Of a stretch of DNA of 16,413 nt, positions 6,429-14,004 are shown one piece after another. This DNA is from Clostridia bacterium. GTDB lineage: Bacteria > Bacillota > Clostridia > UBA1381. The stretch is taken from assembly GCA_900770405.1 (NCBI GenBank), contig CAAGKL010000143.1:1-16413 (forward strand), written 5' to 3'. Position numbers and translations under genes: made by a program. Under the pieces are notes generated by a model that was not told the DNA's origin, searched no databases, and worked only from the letters and a program-made list of their open reading frames with translations. The number at the start of each line of letters is the position of its first letter. The first letter of the stretch is position 1.

Positions 6429-7781
6429 ATGGTAATATCTGTTATGTGGTTTAGCGCTGCTGCGGCTGTTTTGCTTGCACTTCTTTTTTTCGGTGTGTAC
6501 AAGACGGATAAATCAGACGCGGGAACAGAACTTTCAAGCCTTGCCGGTGTTGAGCGGGAGTATGAGCGCATAATAAAGAGCAACGGTAAGTGTGATGTAA
6601 TATATATCGGGATGAGCTATGAGGCGCTGCACCTTCACGCGGATAACGAAAAACGGATTAAAATATGTACAATAGCTGAGGAGAAAATTCTGGACTACTG
6701 CGATAGTCACGGCACCGGTGCACGCGTGGACGGGAATAATTTTATTCTCGCCGCTACCGAGGATAAAGCCGGAGCAAGAGCGCTGGCACAGGATTTGGCT
6801 GCGGCGGAGTCTTTTAAACCATTGCATATCAGCGTCGGCGTGTTCGAGGCGACCTGCGAGGATTTTCGCAAGGCGTCAGGCTATGCGAAGAAGGCGGCGC
6901 GCAGTGTCGGGGAGAGCGGATATCTGAGCTGCGGCGCTGAGGAAATGAAGAGTATACTCGAAAAAGAGCATATTGAAAAAAATATCGAAGAATTTATAAA
7001 AAATGACAGTTTCTACCTTATGTTTCAGCCCTTTACCGACGCAAAAACCGGTGCGGTTGTCGGCTGCGAGGCGCTTGCAAGGCTCAAGAGTGCGTCAGAC
7101 GAGGAAATTCTTCCGGGCAAATTCCTAGCATCTGTTAAAAAAGAAAAACTCTGTCGTGAATTTGATTTATATATGTTGAAAAAATGCTGCGATTGGGCGG
7201 CGGAAAACAGTGGGTACGGTATTTTTATTGCCTGCAATTTTTCACGCACTACGCTTTTGTCGAAAAATATCTGCGGCGATATGCTTGCCGTGACGGAGTC
7301 TTACGGCATGGGAACTGACAAAATCATAATCGAGGTAGCGGACGAGCGCACCGACGAGAATTTTAAAATGCTCGTGGAAAATATCTCCGACATCAAGGGA
7401 GCGGGATTTAAAATCTGCCTTGACGATTTCGGCAAGGGGTATACTGCGCTCGGTGAGCTGTCGGTGCTGCTGCCGGATATTATCGGCATTGACAAAAGCG
7501 TGCTCTACGGTACGGCAAATGATCGCGGCGCATCTGTGTTCAAAAATGCAGTAAGGCTCGCCGGAGAGATGAAAGCAAAGGTGCTGTGCGAGGGCATAGA
7601 AACCGGGGAGCAGGCACGCTCCGCGCGCGACGCGGGCTGCGATATTTTGCAGGGATATTATATTTGTCATCCTATTAGCGAGAAAGAATTGGGTAATATG
7701 CTTAAAAATAACCGCAAAAATATGCAAAAAATATTGCATTTTGATGAAAAAAATAATATTGACAATTATAGTGAAGTGTGA
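6429..7781 (+). CDS. EAL-domain c-di-GMP phosphodiesterase with degenerate GGDEF
   Basis: The 450-residue protein has a membrane anchor at about 4-23, a degenerate GGDEF-like domain (about 45-165) and an EAL domain (about 180-425). The GGDEF active-site loop reads RVDGNNF (99-105), so cyclase activity is unlikely. The EAL domain retains the catalytic set: E214 in the EAL motif, N270, E302, D332-D333 in LDDFGKGY, K356 in IDKS, E388 in CEGIET and Q408 in LQGYY. It should hydrolyse c-di-GMP to pGpG at the inner face of the membrane. GGGGAGG lies about 9 nt before the ATG, and only 23 nt separate it from the repaired end of the phosphoesterase. The promoter for the c-di-GMP riboswitch transcript begins within its last codons, linking enzyme and sensor. 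Confidence 0.93.
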   Translation: MVISVMWFSAAAAVLLALLFFGVYKTDKSDAGTELSSLAGVEREYERIIKSNGKCDVIYIGMSYEALHLHADNEKRIKICTIAEEKILDYCDSHGTGARVDGNNFILAATEDKAGARALAQDLAAAESFKPLHISVGVFEATCEDFRKASGYAKKAARSVGESGYLSCGAEEMKSILEKEHIEKNIEEFIKNDSFYLMFQPFTDAKTGAVVGCEALARLKSASDEEILPGKFLASVKKEKLCREFDLYMLKKCCDWAAENSGYGIFIACNFSRTTLLSKNICGDMLAVTESYGMGTDKIIIEVADERTDENFKMLVENISDIKGAGFKICLDDFGKGYTALGELSVLLPDIIGIDKSVLYGTANDRGASVFKNAVRLAGEMKAKVLCEGIETGEQARSARDAGCDILQGYYICHPISEKELGNMLKNNRKNMQKILHFDEKNNIDNYSEV

Positions 7782-7787
7782 TATATT
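7759..7787 (+). promoter_or_regulatory. sigma-A promoter for the c-di-GMP riboswitch leader
   Basis: TTGACA (7759-7764), a 17-nt spacer and TATATT (7782-7787) are near consensus. The -35 box lies inside the last codons of the EAL gene and the -10 immediately after its stop. A start near 7794 falls about 14 nt before aptamer helix P1 and gives a leader of about 160 nt before the ATG at 7953. Confidence 0.82.
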
Positions 7788-7807
7788 ATAAATGACAGAA
7801 TTAATAT

Positions 7808-7890
7808 GATTTACGGAATGCAATGAAGCAATATATGTATATGGGCGCTTGTATATTGCTGAGCGAGTAGCGCAACCGGTCTGTTGAATC
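7808..7890 (+). promoter_or_regulatory. cyclic-di-GMP class II riboswitch aptamer
   Basis: The core GGGCGCTTG (7843-7851) followed by GAGTAGCGCAACCGGTC (7865-7881) matches the c-di-GMP-II (Rfam RF01786) signature. I compared it from memory with the crystallised Clostridium acetobutylicum aptamer. P1 pairs GATTTACGG (7808-7816) with CTGTTGAATC (7881-7890) with one bulge. P2 is a perfect 9-bp stem, 7827-7835 with 7852-7860, closing a 16-nt loop, the same loop length as the reference. The pseudoknot pairs GCGCT (7845-7849) with AGCGC (7869-7873), where the reference has GCACU with AGUGC, a compensatory change. The P1-P2 joint AATGCAATGA resembles the reference joint. The ligand is inferred from class identity. 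Confidence 0.92.
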
Positions 7891-7919
7891 CGAATGGGCG
7901 GATTTGATGGACCTTTTTT
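7878..7919 (+). terminator. riboswitch expression platform, intrinsic terminator
   Basis: GGTCTGTTGAATCCG (7878-7892) pairs with CGGATTTGATGGACC (7899-7913) over 15 positions, counting G-U pairs, around an AATGGG loop; T6 follows at 7914-7919. The 5' arm contains the P1 3' strand of the aptamer (7881-7890), so the two helices are mutually exclusive. Ligand-stabilised P1 should block termination. The terminator could also end EAL transcripts reading in from upstream. Confidence 0.87.
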
Positions 7920-7952
7920 AGTGTCACGGTGCGTTTGTCCGGGAGGGATTGA

Positions 7953-9293
7953 ATGAAAAGGAGAATAGCGGCGGGTGTGCTTGCAGCGATGATGTTTCAG
8001 GTGGGTTTTGTATCGGCTTTTGCGGCGGATATGATCTGGAGCTATGATTCTGACAGTGCTGCTGTCACCGTTTCGGGCTACGGAATGGTTAATGACGGTT
8101 CGCCGATTGACGAATATCTGAAAACAGCGAAAAAGCTGACGCTAAAAAAAGGCGTAACGAAAATCGATGACAGTGTTTTTGCCGATTGCGGTGACATTGA
8201 GGAAGTTGTGCTCCCCGAGGGCTTTTTGTCGATCGGAAAGGGCGCGTTCGGCTTTAGCAAATCGCTGAAAAAGATTAATTTTCCCGATACGCTCGAGAAA
8301 ATCGGCGACGAGGCGTTCGTCGGGTGCACGCAGCTGGAGGGCGTTGAAATTCCGAGGGGAACTACGGAAATCGGCGCGAATGCGTTCACCGATTGCCGGC
8401 TTATAACGGCTTTTGCGGTCAGCGAGGAAAACCAGAATTTTACAAGCGTTGACGGCGTGATTTTCACCAAGGATAAAACCGAACTTGTGATGTATCCGCC
8501 CGGAAATACGGCGGAGAGCTATGAAATTCCCGAGGGGACGCTGAAAATTTGCGATAAGGCGTTTTCGCATAATGAAAGCTTAAAAAGCGTCAGCGTGCCG
8601 GACAGCGTTACGCAGCTGGGCGGATATGCATTCTACTTCTGCGAGGAGTTCAGAGAGGTTCAGCTCGGCAGTGGAGTAAAATCTGTCGGAGCTTATGCTT
8701 TTTACGGCACAAAGCTGAGGGATATATTACTGCCGTACGGTTGCGAAAGCGTCGGAACAGCGGCGTTTAAGAACTGCGAGCTTTTAAATTATGTAGACAT
8801 TCCGGCTACGGTGACTGCGCCGGGCGAGGATATATTTTACGGAACCGATGCAGGTCTGACGGTTCGTGGCTACGGCTATGCTTTGAGAGTGTATGCTGAG
8901 GCGGCAGGCAAGAGATTTGAGCCAACGGTCAGGGTTATTGTTGACGGAAAGGAGCTGCACCCCGACAGACCGGCATTCATCACGAACGGCTGCACAATGG
9001 TTCCGATGCGGGCTATTTTTGAGGCGCTCGGGGCACGGGTTGAATGGTCGGACGAGACGAAAACCGTGAGCTCAAACCGCGGCGATACAAAATGTACTGT
9101 CACAATCGGTGACAAGATTTTGTATAAGAACGGTCAGAGAGTCGAACTTATCGCTCCTGCGATGCTTGCGGACGGACGGACGCTCGCGGACGGACGGACG
9201 CTCGTGCCTGCGCGGGCGATAGCCGAGGCGTTCGGCGCGAAGGTTGACTGGGATGGGAATAACGGGTTGGTTACTGTGACTATAAACAAATAA
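7953..9293 (+). CDS. secreted LRR_5 (BspA-type) plus copper amine oxidase N-domain protein
   Basis: The 446-residue protein has a signal peptide (about 1-25, ending AFAA). BspA-type leucine-rich repeats of about 23 residues span about 60-300; each carries a variant of IG..AF..C..L..V.IP. A copper-amine-oxidase-N-like domain follows at about 326-446, with paired TMVPMRAIFEALGA and TLVPARAIAEAFGA halves. Despite its name this domain usually serves as a surface or wall module, not an oxidase. No LPXTG motif or lipobox is visible. The likely role is a surface or adhesion protein. GGGAGGG lies 5 nt before the ATG, just downstream of the c-di-GMP-II riboswitch terminator. The CuAO domain carries a duplicated ADGRTL (406-417). 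It is followed after 17 nt by another secreted-protein gene. Confidence 0.87.
   Translation: MKRRIAAGVLAAMMFQVGFVSAFAADMIWSYDSDSAAVTVSGYGMVNDGSPIDEYLKTAKKLTLKKGVTKIDDSVFADCGDIEEVVLPEGFLSIGKGAFGFSKSLKKINFPDTLEKIGDEAFVGCTQLEGVEIPRGTTEIGANAFTDCRLITAFAVSEENQNFTSVDGVIFTKDKTELVMYPPGNTAESYEIPEGTLKICDKAFSHNESLKSVSVPDSVTQLGGYAFYFCEEFREVQLGSGVKSVGAYAFYGTKLRDILLPYGCESVGTAAFKNCELLNYVDIPATVTAPGEDIFYGTDAGLTVRGYGYALRVYAEAAGKRFEPTVRVIVDGKELHPDRPAFITNGCTMVPMRAIFEALGARVEWSDETKTVSSNRGDTKCTVTIGDKILYKNGQRVELIAPAMLADGRTLADGRTLVPARAIAEAFGAKVDWDGNNGLVTVTINK
9168..9203 (+). repeat. 18-bp exact tandem duplication inside the CuAO domain
   Basis: GCGGACGGACGGACGCTC occurs at 9168-9185 and again at 9186-9203, in frame, duplicating ADGRTL. 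Each unit contains (GGAC)3-type tetranucleotide slippage. Family members I recall have one DGRTLVP here, so the extra copy looks like a recent insertion or an assembly artefact. Confidence 0.9.
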
Positions 9294-9310
9294 TTAGGAG
9301 GGAGATTAAA

Positions 9311-10375
9311 ATGAAAAACTTATTCAGAATTTTAGTAGTTTCAATGCTCGCAGTGTTTGTATCGGGCTCGGCAGCTTTGGCGGCAAGTAATAGCTTGGAC
9401 TTTGGTTGGAACGGTGGAAACAAACGTTCCGAACAGAAGGGAAACAAGGTTGCATTCTACATACAGATTAACGGCGAGCAGCTCGATTCCGCCGGTAGTA
9501 TATCGGCGCACGACAAGAGTTTCTACACCGAGGCGCTCTACACCTCGACACTCAATCAAAGTCTTTCCTCAAGCTTTTCAATAGCTATCGGAAATGGCGT
9601 GACTGAGGCAGATATTCTCAAGTACATCAGCAGTGTGCCGTCCGAGAGCTACGCGTTTTCAAGCGTTGTAAAGCAGTATAAAGACAAGGACGCATACATC
9701 TGCTCGAGCAACGGCAAGGTTATCCCCTGGTCAAAGCTCACCTCTGACAGCTACAAGGTTCAGTGGTATGTGCTGAAGTATGAAACAGATGGTATGTGGC
9801 ACGTTGACGGCGTTATAATCGAGCGCGAGACAGATAAGGAAATCTCGATTGTAGTGCCCTCCGAGGACGCAGAAAGAGCTGCGTGTGTTGAGTATGATGC
9901 GGTGAAGGGAACATTCACCCCCGGAATTATGTCAGTAAAGCCGAACAGACCGCACAGCTACACCGACGGAGATAATGATACGCTGATAGTTGAGGGATTT
10001 GAGGACGTTTGGTATACGGTTCTTGACGAAAACACCTTCAAAACAAATTCGTATGTTGTTCCGCAGGAACTGATGGACGCGGCAATGGTTGTTTCCAAGC
10101 TCGCCGATGCAAGACTTTCCGAGCTTGATGAGAAACTGCAGCGCCAGTACGGCAGAATTGACTCGCAGGCATATAAACAGGAATACATCTCGAGAAAAGG
10201 CGGCAAAACGCTCTACGTTACACCGTTTATCACCGAGAAGCTCTTGGCAAGACACGGTGTTGACAATGATGAGTATATCTGGCTCGCTATGGGCGACGGT
10301 CACGGTAATATTCTCAAGGTTTATATAATGGACAGAGAAGCGGCGAATATTGATAATATGTTCGATGATGAATAA
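9311..10375 (+). CDS. secreted protein of unknown function
   Basis: The 354-residue protein has a clear signal peptide (about 1-24, ending ALAA) and no further membrane segment, anchor or repeat. I do not recognise a family over its full length. Residues about 45-175 contain VQWYVLKYETDGMWHVDGVI (150-169), resembling a motif I have seen in clostridial surface proteins with InlB- or Cna-type repeats. A charged, helical region at about 253-295 follows, then a C-terminal beta-rich part. There are only two cysteines in the mature chain (131 and 192). AGGAGGGAG precedes the ATG. The 17-nt gap to the LRR gene implies one transcript, so it should also be under the c-di-GMP riboswitch. It could be a surface matrix or adhesion partner. 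Confidence 0.8.
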   Translation: MKNLFRILVVSMLAVFVSGSAALAASNSLDFGWNGGNKRSEQKGNKVAFYIQINGEQLDSAGSISAHDKSFYTEALYTSTLNQSLSSSFSIAIGNGVTEADILKYISSVPSESYAFSSVVKQYKDKDAYICSSNGKVIPWSKLTSDSYKVQWYVLKYETDGMWHVDGVIIERETDKEISIVVPSEDAERAACVEYDAVKGTFTPGIMSVKPNRPHSYTDGDNDTLIVEGFEDVWYTVLDENTFKTNSYVVPQELMDAAMVVSKLADARLSELDEKLQRQYGRIDSQAYKQEYISRKGGKTLYVTPFITEKLLARHGVDNDEYIWLAMGDGHGNILKVYIMDREAANIDNMFDDE

Positions 10376-10419
10376 GGCGCGATACGCTTGCTTCAAATAT
10401 ACCGGAAAAAGGTAAATTG

Positions 10420-10454
10420 ATGCGGGTGTTGCAGTAAAGGTGCAGCACTCGCAT
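10420..10454 (+). terminator. hairpin after the secreted-protein pair, possible terminator
   Basis: ATGCGGGTGTTGC (10420-10432) pairs with GCAGCACTCGCAT (10442-10454) over 13 positions, including two G-U pairs, around a 9-nt loop. Only a short TTTGT follows, so termination may be weak. It lies 45 nt after the stop and separates the riboswitch operon from the polysaccharide operon, perhaps allowing read-through. Confidence 0.45.
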
Positions 10455-10464
10455 TTGTCGTACT

Positions 10465-10493
10465 TTGATGAGAGTACTTTGACGCTGTAATAT
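10465..10493 (+). promoter_or_regulatory. weak candidate promoter of the polysaccharide operon
   Basis: TTGATG (10465-10470), a 17-nt spacer and TAATAT (10488-10493) each match four of six consensus bases. The region also holds a 9-bp direct repeat, GTACTTTGA, at 10460-10468 and 10474-10482, overlapping the -35 box and spacer. This could be a regulator site. Confidence 0.35.
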
Positions 10494-10531
10494 GCGAAAA
10501 ATCTGACAGGCACAGGAGGCAACGGAGGCAT

Positions 10532-11932
10532 ATGGGTGCGGTGGATATAAGGAAGATAAATGTTCACAGAATCGGAAGGTGGTCGGGAGTTTTAGGAGAT
10601 ATTCTGTCCGTAACGGCAGGATATGCGCTCACGGCTGCTTTTTGCGGTCTGACGTTCATGGCAGATGCGACGATATACCTGATTTTTCTTTCCTCAACAT
10701 TGCTTTTCTCGGAATTGCTTAATTCTTATGATGATGGATTCTCGTATCTTACGCAAAAACAGCGCCTGCCGATTACCGTCGGAATTACATTTGTGCTGTC
10801 GGTATGTACGGCGTCGCTGATTAATCTTTTTGTTTCTGCATTTATGCTCCTTCCTGTTTGGTGTTATATCACATTTTTTGTGCTCAGCTATACATTTTTG
10901 CTTTGCGTAAGATTTGCGCTGCTTGAGGCTCTTATCAGGATAAGGCGGGCACAGTCACTTTTGATTTTGTATTACCCCGGCTGCCCTGATAAATTTTTAA
11001 ATAAGCTCAGAAAAAACGCCGAGGAAATCGGAACGGTTGAGTTTTATATGCTGTCGCCCGATGAGGAGGACGGCGTAGAGCAGCGCATAGACGCGTGCGA
11101 CAGAGTGTTGCTTTTGGAAAATATTCCCGGCGATGTACGTGATAAATATATACTTTATTCGCTGCAAAAGCAAAAAAATATTCAGGTTATTCCGACAGTA
11201 GAGAATTTGTCATTTCTCGGCGGTCAGATAAAGCACATCGGCGATACGCCGGTAATCAGCCTGAAAAATGCGCACCTGATGCTGTTTGAGCGCATTGTTA
11301 AAAGGGGCTTTGATTTTGTCGGAGCGCTTGCGGGGCTGATTATACTGTCGCCGGTCTTTGCGGCAATTGCAATTGCGATTAAGCTTGATACGCCTGGCCC
11401 CGTATTTTACAAGCAGGAGCGGTACACGATAAATAAAAAGCGGTTTGATATTATCAAATTCCGCACGATGGTGGAAGATGCAGAGAGTATGGGTGTGCGG
11501 CTCGCGACGGAAAATGATGACAGGATTACGAAAGTCGGACATTTTCTGCGGGCGTGCCGCTTGGACGAGCTGCCTCAGCTGATAAATATTCTTACCGGCG
11601 AGATGTCATTTGTCGGTCCGCGCCCCGAACGCCCGGTTTATGCGGACAGATACAGCGTTATGGTCAAGAATTATGATGTGCGCTATCTTGTTAAGGCGGG
11701 GCTGACCGGGTATGCACAGATTTACGGTCAGTATAACACGAAGGTGTCGGACAAGGTTTTGTTCGACAGCATTTATATAAATAATTTCTCGTTGTGGCTT
11801 GATTTGAAGCTGATTGTCAGCACGATGATGATTATTTTCGTCAAGGAGTCGACCGAGGGAGTGGACGAGGATATGGCGGCTGTGCCGCAGACGGGGCAGG
11901 CGTCGCACAAAAGGGACGCGTTGCCGAAATGA
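10532..11932 (+). CDS. polyprenyl-phosphate sugar-phosphate transferase, polysaccharide initiation
   Basis: The enzyme starts polysaccharide units by moving a sugar-1-phosphate onto undecaprenyl phosphate at the membrane. The 466 residues show a WbaP/CpsE-like layout. Four N-terminal membrane segments (about 18-130) precede a soluble nucleotide-binding-like region (about 140-245). The catalytic bacterial sugar transferase domain (about 252-440) contains KRGFDFVGA (257-265), SPVF (273-276), KFRTM (309-313) and RLDELPQLINILTGEMSFVG (343-362). The catalytic pair D345-E346 is present. The sugar cannot be told from sequence. Two GGAGG motifs lie in the 20 nt before the ATG. The stop overlaps the start region of the next gene. 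Confidence 0.94.
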   Translation: MGAVDIRKINVHRIGRWSGVLGDILSVTAGYALTAAFCGLTFMADATIYLIFLSSTLLFSELLNSYDDGFSYLTQKQRLPITVGITFVLSVCTASLINLFVSAFMLLPVWCYITFFVLSYTFLLCVRFALLEALIRIRRAQSLLILYYPGCPDKFLNKLRKNAEEIGTVEFYMLSPDEEDGVEQRIDACDRVLLLENIPGDVRDKYILYSLQKQKNIQVIPTVENLSFLGGQIKHIGDTPVISLKNAHLMLFERIVKRGFDFVGALAGLIILSPVFAAIAIAIKLDTPGPVFYKQERYTINKKRFDIIKFRTMVEDAESMGVRLATENDDRITKVGHFLRACRLDELPQLINILTGEMSFVGPRPERPVYADRYSVMVKNYDVRYLVKAGLTGYAQIYGQYNTKVSDKVLFDSIYINNFSLWLDLKLIVSTMMIIFVKESTEGVDEDMAAVPQTGQASHKRDALPK

Positions 11933-11943
11933 GGGAGATGCGT

Positions 11944-12783
11944 ATGCCCAAGCTTAGTATTATCATCACCGCATATAACGCGGAAAACTATATCCGGCGC
12001 TGTGTTGACTCGGCGCTTGCGTCGGACGGGGACTATGAGGTTATCGCCGTCGATGACTGCTCGCAGGATCGGACGGGCGAAATCCTGAGGGAGTATTTGC
12101 CGCGTATTCGTCTTATTGAGCTTGAAAAAAATAACGGCTCGGTCGCAAAAACGCGAAATGTTGGGCTTGAAAATGCGTCGGGCGAGTATGTGACCTATCT
12201 GGACGCCGATGATTGGTACGAGAGTGGGGCGGTCGGGCGGATACTTGAATATCTCGGCAGCGCCGCGCCGGATATACTGCGGTTTGACTATACTCTTGTT
12301 TACCCCGACGGGTCGCGCAAATGCCCCAAAAACCGGCTGATGTCGTGCGGGTTGGTGAATAAAAGTGAATTTAAGGAAAAAATTTATCCGCGATTTATAA
12401 GCGGAATAGATTTAAACAGCGTGTGCCTTGCGGTGTTTAGGCGCGGTATGCTGGAGGGGGTACGGTTTTCGCCGCAGTTTAAAACCGCGGAGGACGCGGC
12501 ATTTTCACTGGAGGCGTACACAAGGGCGGAGAACGTGATGTTCGTGGACGAGCCGCTCTACTGCTATTATCAGTCGAATGCCGGTCTTACAGGCAGCGCA
12601 ATCGGCATTGCGGAAAAATACAGATGCAATTTCCTTATCGCAAAAAAAACGCTGACACTTTTGGGGCAATGGGGAATGGACATGCCGCTGTGGCGTTTGC
12701 GGACGGTTTTCAGACCGATAAGACTGACATTTGACAAAATTGTAAGGGATTTGACGCGCGGCACAGCCGAATTAAAGGGTTAA
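11944..12783 (+). CDS. family 2 glycosyltransferase
   Basis: The 279-residue GT-A enzyme adds a sugar from an activated donor to the lipid-linked repeat unit on the cytoplasmic face. It opens with LSIIITAYNAENYIRRCVDS (4-23). VIAVDDCSQDRT (33-44) and KNNGSVAKTRN (62-72) follow. The metal-binding YLDADD lies at 85-90 (D87, D89, D90), and a conserved KTAEDAAF-type acidic segment comes later. ATG 11944 is chosen because GAGGGAG sits 6-7 nt before it. ATG 11929, which overlaps the previous stop as ATGA, is the alternative and would add five residues. Donor and linkage are unknown. Confidence 0.92.
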   Translation: MPKLSIIITAYNAENYIRRCVDSALASDGDYEVIAVDDCSQDRTGEILREYLPRIRLIELEKNNGSVAKTRNVGLENASGEYVTYLDADDWYESGAVGRILEYLGSAAPDILRFDYTLVYPDGSRKCPKNRLMSCGLVNKSEFKEKIYPRFISGIDLNSVCLAVFRRGMLEGVRFSPQFKTAEDAAFSLEAYTRAENVMFVDEPLYCYYQSNAGLTGSAIGIAEKYRCNFLIAKKTLTLLGQWGMDMPLWRLRTVFRPIRLTFDKIVRDLTRGTAELKG

Positions 12784-12813
12784 AGCTGCACGGCGGCAAA
12801 ACGGAGGACTGTT

Positions 12814-14004
12814 ATGGCAAAGGTACAGAAGGAGAAAATAAGTGCAGAGTGCATTCTTGCGTGCGTTTATTTTGTGTGCCTGCCGTTTACCGTTGTGACG
12901 ACGCCCTTCGGCTCACTGCTGAAGGTTATGACCTTCCCGATAGTCGCTCTGCTCGGAATAAGGCTTTTTATGGGCAAAAGCGAGCTGAGTCTTAACTATA
13001 TTCACTTCACCTACGGACTTTATATTCTGTATACGGTCGGGCTGATTATGCTCTATAATGAGGAAATCGCACTGACAACGACGAGGGATATGGTGCTTGG
13101 ACTTTTGATGTTGCTGCTGGTGAGTATGCCGATATACAACCGCCGCGAAAAGGAGCTTATGGAAAGCGCGTGGATTGTTGTCGGGCTGATATGTATAGCT
13201 GCCTGCATCACCTCAGGCGAGGTGGTGAGCGACGCGGAAAACCGCGCGGTAATCAGGATTTTAGGCTATGAGGAGGATCAGAACCAGTTTTGTGCATATC
13301 TGATTATGCCGGTGCTGATCAGTGTGAAGAGAATAACCGAGCGCAGAAAATTTTACCCGTCATATATCGCGATAATAGCGCTCGCCTTTTATTCAATATT
13401 GAAGGCGGGCTCGCGCGGGGGACTTTTGGGCGTTTTGGCGGGGCTTGTGATTTATTTCTTTATTGGTCTTAAAAGCTTCAAGGTCAAGATGGCGGCTGCC
13501 GTGTCGGCGGTCGTAGTGATACCGATATTTTTCGCGGTGGTTGTGCCGCGGCTGCCGGAGGATGTGCGGGAGCGGTACTCCCTGTCCGCGGTCAAAGACG
13601 ACGGCGGCAGCGGACGCTTTGAAATCTGGCAGTTTCTGACAGATTACACAATGCAGCGGCCGGAACGCGCGATACGCGGCTCGGGCATATTCTCGACCTA
13701 TGAGATTATGTACAGCGCGGGCTTTCAAAACGGCGTCGCGCATAACACGTATATACAGATTTTCAGTGATGAAGGGATATGCGGGCTGGTGCTGTTTGTG
13801 CTGGCGATGCTGTTGTGCATAACGCGGAATTGGAAAAAAGAGCCGCTCTATTCGTCGGCGATGCTTGCACTTGTTGCATTTTCGATGTCGCTGAGCTTCT
13901 ACGTTTTCAAGCCGTATCTGAATATAATGATGATGAGCGCGATGTCCTTTGACGGCGAGCTTGCCGCGGACAGGCAGCACAGGGAGGAGATAAAAAATGA
14001 TTAA
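12814..14004 (+). CDS. O-antigen polymerase/ligase family membrane protein (Wzy/WaaL type)
   Basis: The 396-residue protein has about ten or more membrane segments and one large outward loop (about 245-320). The loop carries the Wzy_C-type signature: SRGGLLGVLAG at 200-210, GRFEIW near 267-272 and HNTYIQIFSDEGICGL at 310-325. In an operon with an initiating transferase, a glycosyltransferase and Wzz-like proteins, polymerisation of repeat units (Wzy) is more likely than ligation to lipid A, since the organism appears Gram-positive. GGAGG lies 6 nt before the ATG. The 3' end overlaps the next gene by 8 nt. Confidence 0.88.
   Translation: MAKVQKEKISAECILACVYFVCLPFTVVTTPFGSLLKVMTFPIVALLGIRLFMGKSELSLNYIHFTYGLYILYTVGLIMLYNEEIALTTTRDMVLGLLMLLLVSMPIYNRREKELMESAWIVVGLICIAACITSGEVVSDAENRAVIRILGYEEDQNQFCAYLIMPVLISVKRITERRKFYPSYIAIIALAFYSILKAGSRGGLLGVLAGLVIYFFIGLKSFKVKMAAAVSAVVVIPIFFAVVVPRLPEDVRERYSLSAVKDDGGSGRFEIWQFLTDYTMQRPERAIRGSGIFSTYEIMYSAGFQNGVAHNTYIQIFSDEGICGLVLFVLAMLLCITRNWKKEPLYSSAMLALVAFSMSLSFYVFKPYLNIMMMSAMSFDGELAADRQHREEIKND

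Noticed and set aside
7242..7823. Minus-strand open frame opposite the EAL gene end and the leader
   Set aside because: It runs across EAL catalytic codons and the riboswitch promoter; it is a shadow frame.
7808..7890. Class I (GEMM-I) c-di-GMP riboswitch
   Set aside because: The three-way junction with a GNRA tetraloop and receptor is absent; the pseudoknot layout is that of class II.
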